The translations under genes were made by a program, and so were the position numbers. From the NCBI GenBank assembly GCA_020628645.1, contig JAHDES010000024.1, positions 22,897 through 86,896 on the forward strand: 64,000 bases of DNA, read 5' to 3'. The notes below the pieces were generated by a model, which was not told the origin of the DNA, did no database searches, and saw only the letters and a program-made list of their open reading frames with translations. This DNA comes from Saprospiraceae bacterium (GTDB taxonomy: Bacteria > Bacteroidota > Bacteroidia > Chitinophagales > Saprospiraceae). Shown here piece by piece: positions 44,978 to 53,465 of this stretch; the first letter of the stretch is position 1; each line of letters opens with the position of its first letter.

Positions 44978-45742
44978 TTATTCTTCCTCGGCAGATGGGT
45001 TTTCATTAATTGTGAGCCAAAAATTATTGACTCCTTCTCCTTGTGTAATTAAAAGCTTTTGCATATTTAATAATTCCAACATTGCTAAAAAAGTAATGAT
45101 AGCATGAATTCGATTTTGACATTTTTTAAAAACATCTTGAAAACTCGAATTTATACCTACTTTCACTCGCGATAAAATATAAATTTGCTGTTCTTGTACG
45201 GTATAATTATAGCGATACACTTGATGAACGGTATGTTTGCGTTCGCGATCTTCCATGCGCGTCAGCAATCGTTCAAACGTTCGCAACAACTTAAATAGTG
45301 TAACCGATTGCAATTCTATATCGACCAATGCTTTGGTCGCAATTTCTTTTAATTCTTTACTCGTATTTCCTCGAAGTTCGCGCTGAGCTCGATTTTCTTC
45401 CATTTGGCGCATTTCTTCAAGTACACTTTTATAGCGTTTATATTCTAATAATCGTCGTACTAGTTCATCGCGTGGATCAATCTCATTGCCTTCTTCATCG
45501 AGTTCTTTTCGAGGAATCAACATTTTAGCTTTGATACGCATCAAAGTAGCTGCTACCAATATAAATTCACTTGCTAAATCTATATTAAGCGCCTCCATTT
45601 GACGAATATACGCTAAGAAGTCTTCTGTTATTTTCGCAATAGGAATATCATTAATGTCCAACTCATCGCGCTCTATAAAGAACAACAATAAATCGAAAGG
45701 GCCTTCAAATTGCGGTAATTTTATGGTATAAGTTGTACTCAT
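44978..45742 (-). CDS. scpA: Segregation and condensation protein A
   Basis: A 254-residue kleisin subunit that links SMC and ScpB in chromosome condensation. Motifs are IKLPQFEGPFDLLLFFIERD at the N-terminus (conserved FEGPLDLLL form), LASEFILVAATLMRIKAKML and a winged-helix C-terminus. ATG 45742 is chosen because a -7 element sits at 45752-45759. The in-frame ATG at 45784 lies upstream of it. The transcript would be nearly leaderless. scpB and smc are not adjacent. Confidence 0.95.
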   Translation of the reverse strand: MSTTYTIKLPQFEGPFDLLLFFIERDELDINDIPIAKITEDFLAYIRQMEALNIDLASEFILVAATLMRIKAKMLIPRKELDEEGNEIDPRDELVRRLLEYKRYKSVLEEMRQMEENRAQRELRGNTSKELKEIATKALVDIELQSVTLFKLLRTFERLLTRMEDRERKHTVHQVYRYNYTVQEQQIYILSRVKVGINSSFQDVFKKCQNRIHAIITFLAMLELLNMQKLLITQGEGVNNFWLTINENPSAEEE

Positions 45743-45751
45743 AATTTGCGC

Positions 45752-45759
45752 CAAAGATA
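45752..45759 (-). promoter_or_regulatory. Bacteroidota -7 element of scpA
   Basis: TATCTTTG on the minus strand, an exact TAnnTTTG match, nine bases before the chosen scpA ATG. It decides the start codon. No clear -33 element was found. Confidence 0.6.
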
Positions 45760-45964
45760 CCAAAATTGTACCTTCGACGGACATAAGTAGCCTAACTTAT
45801 TTGCCCCGACTAAAGTGCGGGATTAAAACTTGTCGAATAACTGCATTCGTCATAAAAATAGTAAACAACTGACTGTAAGAAAGTTATGCGCGATTTTTTG
45901 ATGAATTTTAAAAGCAGTTATTGACCAAATAATTAGGTGAACCTACTTAATATTTTGTTAATTC

Positions 45965-46675
45965 ATGCAAAAAGGGAAATTATACCTTATACCAAGCCCG
46001 CTTGGAGAAGACGCCATCCATACAATACCTCCTTATGTGGTGGATATTATTCATCGCTTGGATTATTTTATTGCCGAACGAGCCAAGACTGCTCGCCATT
46101 TTATCAAACAAACACAACCCCTAAAAGCCTTTAGTGAATTGACCTTTTATGAATTGAATAAGCGTACTCCTCTGGAAGAACAACGCACTTTTCTAGATGA
46201 CACGTTGAAGGGACATGATATAGGGTTGCTATCAGAGGCAGGTTGCCCAGGAATAGCCGATCCAGGGGCCATGATTGTAAAATTAGCTTATGAAAAAGAG
46301 ATAGAAGTCGTTCCTCTAGTTGGACCTTCCTCTATTTTAATGGCATTGATGGCATCAGGAATGAATGGGCAGCAATTTTGTTTTCATGGCTATTTATCGC
46401 CTAAAAAACCAGAATTGATAAAAGCATTGAAACGTTTAGAACAAGAATCTCGTCGATTGAAACAAACGCAAATTTTCATCGAAACTCCCTATCGCAATCA
46501 CTCTTTTATAGATGCTGCTTTACAAGCATTAAACCCTAAAACAAAATTTTGTATCGCTTGTGATATTAGTTTATCTACAGCCTATATTAAGACGTATAGT
46601 ATTCAAAAATGGAAAAGCATTAAACGACCTGATTTGCATAAACGACCTGCTATTTTTTTATTGTATAGTGGTTAA
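45965..46675 (+). CDS. RsmI-like SAM-dependent methyltransferase
   Basis: A 236-residue protein of the tetrapyrrole methylase fold. It keeps the opening KGKLYLIPSPLGED, the SAM-binding GLLSEAGCPGIADPG and VVPLVGPSSILMALMASG, matching RsmI (16S rRNA C1402 2'-O-methyltransferase) but lacking the AEDTR motif, replaced by AERAKTARHF, and being about 45 residues shorter at the C-terminus. This short variant is a distinct paralogue found in Bacteroidota. Its RNA or other substrate is unknown. A 222-bp spacer separates it from scpA. Confidence 0.88.
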   Translation: MQKGKLYLIPSPLGEDAIHTIPPYVVDIIHRLDYFIAERAKTARHFIKQTQPLKAFSELTFYELNKRTPLEEQRTFLDDTLKGHDIGLLSEAGCPGIADPGAMIVKLAYEKEIEVVPLVGPSSILMALMASGMNGQQFCFHGYLSPKKPELIKALKRLEQESRRLKQTQIFIETPYRNHSFIDAALQALNPKTKFCIACDISLSTAYIKTYSIQKWKSIKRPDLHKRPAIFLLYSG

Positions 46676-46681
46676 ATGAAG

Positions 46682-47455
46682 CTATTTGTTGGCTAAAATC
46701 AACCAACTGCATCCAAGAGAAAGATAGTTCATATTATAATTGATGCCCGTACCAAAAGAAAAATCAAGTTGTAAATTATCTTGTACCAAATACGTAAAAC
46801 CAGCATCGAAACTGGAAAAATGCGCTTCAAAATTGGCAATTTCGCCATAGGGTTCAAAATAGACGGATAATTTATCATTAATCCCAATTCCAAATGCAAG
46901 TGTATAGGTAAAGTCTCCATTTCCTTCTCCAAAATAATTGTAGCCAAGATTATAACCTATGCCAAAATTTTCATTGACTACATGAGAAATAGATAACTTA
47001 TTTATTGTTCCTACTACATTGTTCGTCAATACATCTGTTCCTGTTGGAATAACAAGATGGGAAAGAAGAGCCACTTCAGAGGAATTTTCTTCTTTTTTAA
47101 AAATTTGAATCTTTGTACCTATTTCCAGATCACTAATACCATTGAAGGTTTGTCCGAATCTAAAATCTTTTACACTTTCAAATTGACTCAATAAACGTAA
47201 TTCAATTCCTTTAGTCAAACCCACACGAAATAAGGTAGTTGGTGCTAATAATTGACGCTCTTTGTCTAGTCCTTCTCCTGTATAAGCAATTAAAACACCA
47301 CTCTCTATCTGTACGCTTCCTTTTGGTACGGTAGAAGAACCTTCTGTTTGATCAGGACGATCTGTAAGAATAGTTTGACTATAAGTTGCGCCAAAAGGGA
47401 GTAGACAAATAAAGATTATAACTATAAAACGATTTAATGTTGAGTACATATTCAT
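46682..47455 (-). CDS. Outer-membrane protein of the transporter/phenol MetA-like family
   Basis: ATG 47455 (MNMYSTLNRFIVIIFICLLP) opens the signal peptide, which ends ATYSQ. The frame is open to 47485, which would add a hydrophilic start. The mature protein of about 230 residues is beta-rich with Gly-Tyr patterns (TDRPDQTEGSSTVPKGS, then SFDAGFTYLVQDNLQLDFSF and GTGINYNMNYLSLGCSW), typical of the MetA-pathway/transporter barrel family (PF13557). Substrate is unknown. It is convergent with the methyltransferase, with only 6 bp between stops. Confidence 0.85.
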   Translation of the reverse strand: MNMYSTLNRFIVIIFICLLPFGATYSQTILTDRPDQTEGSSTVPKGSVQIESGVLIAYTGEGLDKERQLLAPTTLFRVGLTKGIELRLLSQFESVKDFRFGQTFNGISDLEIGTKIQIFKKEENSSEVALLSHLVIPTGTDVLTNNVVGTINKLSISHVVNENFGIGYNLGYNYFGEGNGDFTYTLAFGIGINDKLSVYFEPYGEIANFEAHFSSFDAGFTYLVQDNLQLDFSFGTGINYNMNYLSLGCSWLILANK

Positions 47456-47589
47456 AAGTAAGTTTTTTCTTAGGTTAGAATCCAATTACAAATCTAAATA
47501 TTTTTTTAGATTAATCTAATTTTTTTATTTTAATATTCTAATATTTAATAAATTGATGCTATAATTTTACAATAATTCATCATCGTGTA

Positions 47590-47597
47590 TATCTTTG
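47590..47597 (+). promoter_or_regulatory. Bacteroidota -7 element upstream of gatA
   Basis: TATCTTTG matches TAnnTTTG exactly. With transcription starting about seven bases later, the leader to the chosen ATG (47645) is about 41 bases. The in-frame TTG at 47618 would give a leader of about 14. Confidence 0.6.
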
Positions 47598-47644
47598 TTT
47601 AAAATATACCGTACTATTTGATTTATAGAATTGATAATACAACA

Positions 47645-49090
47645 ATGCCAAAATACCAATCCTTAGTTAAGCTTCAATCAGATTTAAAAAATCAGAAAAT
47701 TACTTGTGTTGAACTTGTTCAATATTATCTATCGCAAATCGAAGCTACTCAGCATCTGAATGCTTATATCGAGGTGTTTGAAGGGGAAGCTTTAGCGAAA
47801 GCGGCTGCATTAGATCTAAAAATTGTTAATCAAGCAGACCACTTAGGAAAATTATATGGAATGGTGGTTTCGCTAAAAGATGTCATCTGTTATAAAAATC
47901 ACCAAGTAACTGCTGCGTCTAAAATTCTAGAAGGCTTTGAATCTCAATTTTCAGCAACAGCAGTAGAACGTATCTTAAAAGAAGATGCGATTATCATTGG
48001 ACGAGTCAATTGTGATCAATTTGCAATGGGATCTACTAATGAAAATTCCGTTTATGGTGCGGTGAAAAATGGAGCTGACGAAACTAAAGTACCAGGTGGC
48101 TCTTCAGGAGCATCAGCAGTAGCTGTACAAATGGATACGTGTTTAGCATCACTCGGATCAGATACAGGAGGATCAGTGCGGCAACCAGCCGCATTTTGTG
48201 GAGTGATTGGTATGAAACCTTCTTATGGACGTATTTCAAGGCATGGTTTATTGGCTTATGCTTCCTCTTTTGACCAAATTGGAGTTTTGGCAAATAGTAT
48301 AGAAGATGCCGCGATTTTATTAGAAGTTATGGCAGGAGCTGATGAATTTGATAGTACAGCAAGTGACAAAGTAGTTCCCAATTATTCTCAAGAACTTAAT
48401 TTCAAAACTAAGACGAAAATTGCTTATTTCGGCAATGTACTGGAGCATGAAGGGATTGCACCCACCATAAAATCAAGTACACTTGATTATTTAGATTATT
48501 TAAAAGCTGAAGGACATCAAGTGGAAGCTGTCAATTTTGATTATCTAGATTATATCATTCCTGCCTATTATGTCTTGACTACGGCAGAAGCTTCCTCCAA
48601 CCTCTCCCGATTTGATGGGGTTCGTTATGGTCATCGAAATAAATCAGCTAGCAACTTATTAGAAACGTACAAATTATCTCGAACGGAAGGCTTTAGTACA
48701 GAAGTGAAACGACGTATTATGCTGGGTACATTTGTATTGAGTGCGGGTTATTATGATGCCTATTATACGAAAGCGCAGCAAGTTCGCCGTCTGATTCAAG
48801 AACAAACACTTTCCATTTTAGAGGAATATGATTTTATCGTCATGCCAGTAAGTCCAACTACTGCTTGGAATTTAGGAGATACAATTGATGATCCAGTCAA
48901 GATGTATTTAGCAGATATATTTACCGTCCAAGCTAATATGTGTGGACTTCCAGCCATTGCTTTACCCATAGGAAAAGATGAAAACAACTTGCCGATAGGC
49001 ATTCAATTTATGGGAAATATGTTTGAAGAAGCTCAACTTTTAGCATTTACACACCAACTACAAGAAAACTTTGCTACTCAAAAAAACTAG
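47645..49090 (+). CDS. gatA: Asp-tRNA(Asn)/Glu-tRNA(Gln) amidotransferase subunit A (amidase signature)
   Basis: A 481-residue amidase-signature protein with the catalytic residues Lys78 in VSLKDV, the cis-Ser in GGSSGASA at about 153-154 and Ser177 in GSDTGGSVRQP. Extra segments SRHGLLAYASSFDQIG and GTFVLSAGYYDAYYTKAQ are typical of GatA. It should release ammonia from Gln for tRNA transamidation in a complex with GatB and GatC, neither of which is in the window. ATG at 47645 is chosen over the TTG at 47618. One copy of the 92-bp element starts 42 bp past its stop. Confidence 0.93.
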   Translation: MPKYQSLVKLQSDLKNQKITCVELVQYYLSQIEATQHLNAYIEVFEGEALAKAAALDLKIVNQADHLGKLYGMVVSLKDVICYKNHQVTAASKILEGFESQFSATAVERILKEDAIIIGRVNCDQFAMGSTNENSVYGAVKNGADETKVPGGSSGASAVAVQMDTCLASLGSDTGGSVRQPAAFCGVIGMKPSYGRISRHGLLAYASSFDQIGVLANSIEDAAILLEVMAGADEFDSTASDKVVPNYSQELNFKTKTKIAYFGNVLEHEGIAPTIKSSTLDYLDYLKAEGHQVEAVNFDYLDYIIPAYYVLTTAEASSNLSRFDGVRYGHRNKSASNLLETYKLSRTEGFSTEVKRRIMLGTFVLSAGYYDAYYTKAQQVRRLIQEQTLSILEEYDFIVMPVSPTTAWNLGDTIDDPVKMYLADIFTVQANMCGLPAIALPIGKDENNLPIGIQFMGNMFEEAQLLAFTHQLQENFATQKN

Positions 49091-49132
49091 TTCTCTTAGT
49101 TCTTAGTAGTTGGGCACGTATAAATTTACATT

Positions 49133-49224
49133 CTTAATTCCTCGAATTAGCTCAATTAACTTCATTTCCAATGATTTATAATTTTCGCTATTTCAATGAA
49201 AGTAAATTTATTTTCTCCGCGTGC
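49133..49224 (-). repeat. 92-bp intergenic element, copy 1
   Basis: Reverse complement of this stretch matches 63857-63948 at 86 of 92 positions without gaps. It lies between gatA (ends 49090) and the potassium channel gene (49281) and contains no ORF. Both copies can form three small stems: positions 24-27 with 31-34, 51-55 with 59-63, and 66-71 with 86-91 of the element. Confidence 0.9.
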
Positions 49225-49256
49225 CTTATCTTAATTTTAGGAAAGGAAATTAATCT

Positions 49257-49264
49257 TATCTTTG
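49257..49264 (+). promoter_or_regulatory. Bacteroidota -7 element of the Kir channel operon
   Basis: TATCTTTG, an exact TAnnTTTG match, 16 bases before the channel ATG (49281). It starts 32 bp after the 92-bp element. Confidence 0.6.
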
Positions 49265-49280
49265 AAAAAACCGCTAAAAA

Positions 49281-50231
49281 ATGGATGCCAAAGATAGGAA
49301 TAAGGCTCCTCGTTCTTCATTAGATAATGATGTGGGATTTGGTACTAGGATTACTCAATCGACCCAACGATTTATCAATAAAGATGGGAGTTTTAATATC
49401 ATAAGAAGTGGAAAAAAAGAAACTAGTCATTATGAATACATGGTGGAAATGAGTTGGCGACGCTTTTTTGTCGTTGTTACGCTCTTTTATATTATCGTCA
49501 ATGCTATTTTCGCTGTTTTACATGTAATTATTGGAGTAGAACACTTATCTGGAGTTCAATCAAGTTCATTTTTAGAAGATTTTTTGCATGCCTTCTTTTT
49601 TAGTGTGCAGACTTTTACCACTGTCGGTTATGGTGCGATAAGTCCTCAAGGAGCAGGCGCCAATATTTTAGCTACTTTATGTGCCTTGGTAGGCTTAATG
49701 TCTTTTGCACTTGCGACAGGATTATTTTTCGCACGTTTTTCAAAGCCTGTTTCTCATATTTTGTATAGTAAAAATGCGTTGATTAGTCCCTATCAAAATG
49801 GAAAAGCTTTAGTATTTAGAATTGTAAATATTCGAGATAATCGAATCATTAATCTAGAAGCCACTTTTGTCATGACATGGATTGATACGGACGAAAATGG
49901 CGAGCAACATCGCCGTTATAAACAATTACAAATAGAACGAGATCAAATTGTATTCCTTCCTTTGAATTGGACCATAGTCCACCCTATAAATGAAGAAAGT
50001 CCTCTCTTTGGTAAAACACAAAATCTAGTAAATGACCTAAAAGCAGAATTTTTAGTGATGATAAAAGGCTTTGATGAGACCTTTAATCAAGTTATTTTTT
50101 CAAATAGTTCTTACACTTGTAATGAATTGGTCTGGGATGCGAAATTCGATATGATGTATGAAAACGATGATAAAAAAGGGATGGTACTCCATTTAGAAGA
50201 TATTGATAACTATACAAAATTAGACACTTGA
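49281..50231 (+). CDS. Inward-rectifier potassium channel (KirBac type)
   Basis: A 316-residue channel. The N-terminal slide helix precedes two membrane helices at about 57-80 and 128-150 that flank the pore loop with selectivity filter TTVGYG at about 112-117. The C-terminal about 160 residues form the Ig-like cytoplasmic domain (GKALVFRIVNIRDNRIINLE, then LNWTIVHPINEESPL). It is the first gene of a four-gene same-strand run with an MFS transporter, a YcxB-like protein and a GH53 glycanase. The -7 element is 16 bp before the start. Confidence 0.94.
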   Translation: MDAKDRNKAPRSSLDNDVGFGTRITQSTQRFINKDGSFNIIRSGKKETSHYEYMVEMSWRRFFVVVTLFYIIVNAIFAVLHVIIGVEHLSGVQSSSFLEDFLHAFFFSVQTFTTVGYGAISPQGAGANILATLCALVGLMSFALATGLFFARFSKPVSHILYSKNALISPYQNGKALVFRIVNIRDNRIINLEATFVMTWIDTDENGEQHRRYKQLQIERDQIVFLPLNWTIVHPINEESPLFGKTQNLVNDLKAEFLVMIKGFDETFNQVIFSNSSYTCNELVWDAKFDMMYENDDKKGMVLHLEDIDNYTKLDT

Positions 50232-50278
50232 TTCTTCAGCAAGTACTTCAACGATTAATCAATTATTTTCAAGATCCA

Positions 50279-51391
50279 ATGTATCGAGCATTGGGATTGA
50301 GTTTTTCCATTTTGAGTTTTTTGTATGGAAGTTGGCTGGCTCGTCTACCTGAGATGCAGGATCGCCTACAGATTTCAGATGGAGAGTTAGGGATTGCCTT
50401 ATTAGGGGTATCAATAGGGGCATTATTGATGATGCCATTTACGAATAAGATTATTTTACAATTAGGGTTAGGAAAAACGACCACTTTCATCTCTATTTTA
50501 TTTTGTTTGATGGTGTGTATTCCTACTTTTTCTACGAGTTTATGGATGTTGGGTGGCACTTTAATCATTGTCGGTATAACTAGTGGTTTTTTGGATGTAT
50601 GTATAAATGCAGCTACTGCTGCGATTGAAAAAGAAAGAAAAGTACATATTATGGCAACGAGTCATGGTATGTTTAGTTTGGGGAGTATGTTTGGTGCGCT
50701 TACAGCAGGTTGGATTGCAAGTCAAGGGATTAGTATACAATTTCATATCATAGTATCAGCAATTTTATGCATCATTTTAGCTCTTATAATTCGACCAATT
50801 TTAGCAAAAATACCCAATGAAATAGACGAGCAAGAAAGTATTTTAGTTTTCCCCCCTCGCCCAGTCTGGGGAATTGTAATTGTGGGCTTTTCGATCATGT
50901 TGGCAGAAGGAGCAATTATGGAATGGAGTACTATTTATCTGAGTAATGATTTGAATGCAGGAGTTTTATTAATGGGATTAGGTTTTGCAGGTTTTTCATT
51001 CTGGATGGCAGTTGGACGATTTACGGGAGATTTTGTCATTCCTAAAATTGGTTCAAAACAAGTTGTCGTTGGAGGAAGTGTTCTAGCATTAATTGGATTA
51101 TTCGGAGTCGTTTTTTTCCCAACGATTGCAATTGCTGTTTTTGGGTTTAGTTTAGCTGGCTTGGGTTTATCATGTGTCGTTCCTATTTTGTTTAGTGCAG
51201 CATCAAGAGTAGAAGGAGTTACACATAATATAGCGATAGCATCTGTTTCAATGGCAGGAATTGTAGGTTTTTTAGTAGGCCCACCATTGATGGGATTTGT
51301 GGCAGAGGTTTTGGGCTTACAAATTAGTTTTTTGGTTGTAGCGGGTTTAGTTTTAGTGAGTATTTTTATTTCTATACGAATTCAGTTTTAG
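50279..51391 (+). CDS. MFS transporter
   Basis: A 371-residue (from ATG 50279) membrane protein with about 12 helices. The first loop has FLYGSWLARLPEMQDRLQ and the second ALLMMPFTNKII, similar to small sugar or drug MFS proteins of the YfcJ/YnfM-like type. An in-frame TTG at 50228 overlaps the channel stop by four bases (TTGA) and would add 17 residues. Both starts are possible. Substrate is not known. The next gene starts 28 bp later. Confidence 0.85.
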   Translation: MYRALGLSFSILSFLYGSWLARLPEMQDRLQISDGELGIALLGVSIGALLMMPFTNKIILQLGLGKTTTFISILFCLMVCIPTFSTSLWMLGGTLIIVGITSGFLDVCINAATAAIEKERKVHIMATSHGMFSLGSMFGALTAGWIASQGISIQFHIIVSAILCIILALIIRPILAKIPNEIDEQESILVFPPRPVWGIVIVGFSIMLAEGAIMEWSTIYLSNDLNAGVLLMGLGFAGFSFWMAVGRFTGDFVIPKIGSKQVVVGGSVLALIGLFGVVFFPTIAIAVFGFSLAGLGLSCVVPILFSAASRVEGVTHNIAIASVSMAGIVGFLVGPPLMGFVAEVLGLQISFLVVAGLVLVSIFISIRIQF

Positions 51392-51419
51392 ATGATTTTT
51401 TTTAATTCCAAAAAACAAT

Positions 51420-51932
51420 ATGGAAAAACAAGTAACGTTTAGCACCCATATCACACAGCAAGAATTTACAAGGTTTAATTATTATACATTTTATAGTCAG
51501 CCAATAGGAATTATTTTAACAATAATTGGAGTTGGGATGTGGATAGCAGTACTATATTACTTCTTCAACCCAACAATCATGGGAGATCAATTCCCGCTTA
51601 CTCAACTAATCTTTGCCATATTTGCTACCATCCTAATGCCCTTATTTATCTATAGAAATGCTAGAAAGAACTATCATAAAAAATCCAGAATCATAGAAGA
51701 AATGCATTATTTTCTGAATGAAGATTGGATCGAAATTAAAGGAGAGACGTTTCAAAGTAAATTGAACTGGGAAAAAATCTATAAAGTCAAAGAAACGAAA
51801 TCTTGGTTTCTAATTTATACAAGCAAGGTGGTAAGTTATGTCATTATCAAAAATGATTTAAATAAAGAACAACTTCTAGTATTTAGAACAATCATCCAAA
51901 AAATCCCTAACTTAAAAACATCTTTGAAGTAA
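51420..51932 (+). CDS. YcxB-like membrane protein
   Basis: A 170-residue protein with two membrane helices (about 28-50 and 63-80) and a soluble C-terminal half containing LNEDWIEIKGETFQSKLNWE and KSWFLIYTSKVVSYVI, the YcxB-like domain. Function unknown. It sits between the MFS gene and GH53 with 12 bp to the latter. Confidence 0.83.
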   Translation: MEKQVTFSTHITQQEFTRFNYYTFYSQPIGIILTIIGVGMWIAVLYYFFNPTIMGDQFPLTQLIFAIFATILMPLFIYRNARKNYHKKSRIIEEMHYFLNEDWIEIKGETFQSKLNWEKIYKVKETKSWFLIYTSKVVSYVIIKNDLNKEQLLVFRTIIQKIPNLKTSLK

Positions 51933-51944
51933 ACTTTCAAGCTC

Positions 51945-53348
51945 ATGAAGCAGATCTATGTTTTTGCAATAGCTATTCTTTTCCATTCGATTCCTTGTAT
52001 CTCCCAATCTTTTTATCTAGGAGCAGACATGTCTTATGTAAATGAAATGGAAGATTGTGGCGTGGTTTATCACGAAAATGAAACCCCAAAAGATGCCTAT
52101 GCTATTCTACAAAATCAAGGAGGAAATCTAGTTCGACTCCGATTGTGGCATACACCTTCTTGGTATGATGACTTGAATAGTGGTAAACGATACAGCGATC
52201 TAAATGATGTTAAAAAAGCAATAGCACGAGCGAAAGAAAATAATTTAGACGTATTACTCGATTTTCATCTTTCTGATAATTGGGCCGATCCTTCTAAACA
52301 ACTTATTCCTAATGCATGGTTGCCAATCGTAGATGATATCGATGTATTAAAAGACTCCCTTTACAGTTATATTTATCAAACCTTAGAGAATCTGAATGAA
52401 GAAAACCTCCTGCCCGAAATCATCCAAATTGGGAATGAAACGAATAAAGGAATTTTACTTTCTCCATCTGATAATGCAGTTTGGACACTCGATTGGGATC
52501 GAAATGCAGCACTCTTCAACAAAGCCTTAAAGGCAGTAAACGATTTTGAACAAGCTAGTGGAAAAGAGATCAAAACCCTCATTCATGTTGCAGGCCCAAG
52601 CAATGCTGAATGGATGATTGATGGTTTTATTACAAATGGAGTGACTGATTTTGATATGATTGGACTGTCTTATTATTGGGCATGGCATATGCCAACTACT
52701 ATTTCAGGAACGGGCAATGTGATACAAACACTTCGTTCGCTTTATCCAGAAAAAGAAGTTCTCATTGTAGAAACAGGCTATATCTGGACGACCGATTGGA
52801 ATGACAATGCTAATAATATTATTAGTCAGACACATCCTGATTATAGTCCTGCTAGTCCTAACAATCAAAGAGATTGGTTAATTGATTTAACAAAAGAAGT
52901 GATTAATTTTGGAGGAAAAGGCGTAATTTATTGGGAACCTTTTTGGGTGTCGAGTGATTGTTATACTCAATGGGGGCAAGGCTCACATCAAGAACATGCT
53001 ACTTTTTTTGATTTTGATAATAATCTTTTACAGCCTGGAGGAATCGAATGGTTGGGTTATGAGTACGCTTTTTTAACCCCAACTACTGAATTAAATGAAG
53101 GCGATCAAATTCAGATATTATCAAATAGTTTTTCTGGAGAAATAAAAATTAAACAACATTATTCGACTCCTAAAAGACTTCAGTATGCTATTATAGATCC
53201 ACTTGGAAATATAGTTTTAAAAGGCAATTCTAAAAAACAAACGATAAAACTAAATCTTCAAAATCTTCCCTTTGGAATGTATATTGTTTCCATTCAATAT
53301 AAAGGAAAATCCATCAAATCAAAGAAGCTCATTTATGGAAAACATTAA
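51945..53348 (+). CDS. Secreted GH53 endo-beta-1,4-galactanase-like glycosidase with type A sorting domain
   Basis: A 467-residue protein, signal peptide ending PCISQ (about residue 21). The GH53 (beta/alpha)8 barrel runs to about 385 with the acid/base Glu165 in QIGNETNKG and nucleophile Glu276 in LIVETGYIW. It probably cleaves beta-1,4-galactan or arabinogalactan. A short C-terminal type A sorting domain (NLPFGMYIVSIQYKGKS) targets it to T9SS. The neighbours are not typical SusC/D sugar-uptake genes, so it looks like a lone glycanase. Confidence 0.92.
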   Translation: MKQIYVFAIAILFHSIPCISQSFYLGADMSYVNEMEDCGVVYHENETPKDAYAILQNQGGNLVRLRLWHTPSWYDDLNSGKRYSDLNDVKKAIARAKENNLDVLLDFHLSDNWADPSKQLIPNAWLPIVDDIDVLKDSLYSYIYQTLENLNEENLLPEIIQIGNETNKGILLSPSDNAVWTLDWDRNAALFNKALKAVNDFEQASGKEIKTLIHVAGPSNAEWMIDGFITNGVTDFDMIGLSYYWAWHMPTTISGTGNVIQTLRSLYPEKEVLIVETGYIWTTDWNDNANNIISQTHPDYSPASPNNQRDWLIDLTKEVINFGGKGVIYWEPFWVSSDCYTQWGQGSHQEHATFFDFDNNLLQPGGIEWLGYEYAFLTPTTELNEGDQIQILSNSFSGEIKIKQHYSTPKRLQYAIIDPLGNIVLKGNSKKQTIKLNLQNLPFGMYIVSIQYKGKSIKSKKLIYGKH

Positions 53349-53439
53349 AAGTGAATATACCTTTGATGAAAAAAATTTAATTGTCCAAAGAATTCCACAG
53401 CTCCTGAAAAGTAATGTGGGCAACTTTCTTTTTCAATAA
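53335..53439 (+). other. 34-codon ORF overlapping the end of GH53
   Basis: MENIKSEYTFDEKNLIVQRI and the rest, stopping at 53439, overlaps the GH53 stop by 14 bases. It has codon use like neighbours and a FDE-type start, so it could be a small gene or a truncated remnant of a YcxB-like protein. No known family. Confidence 0.25.
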
Positions 53440-53465
53440 AACGTCTTAAACAATTCACATTCACA

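Noticed and set aside
45805..45821. Small CCCG/CGGG hairpin between scpA and the methyltransferase
   Set aside because: The stem has a bulge and no T-run in a useful direction. It may be incidental.
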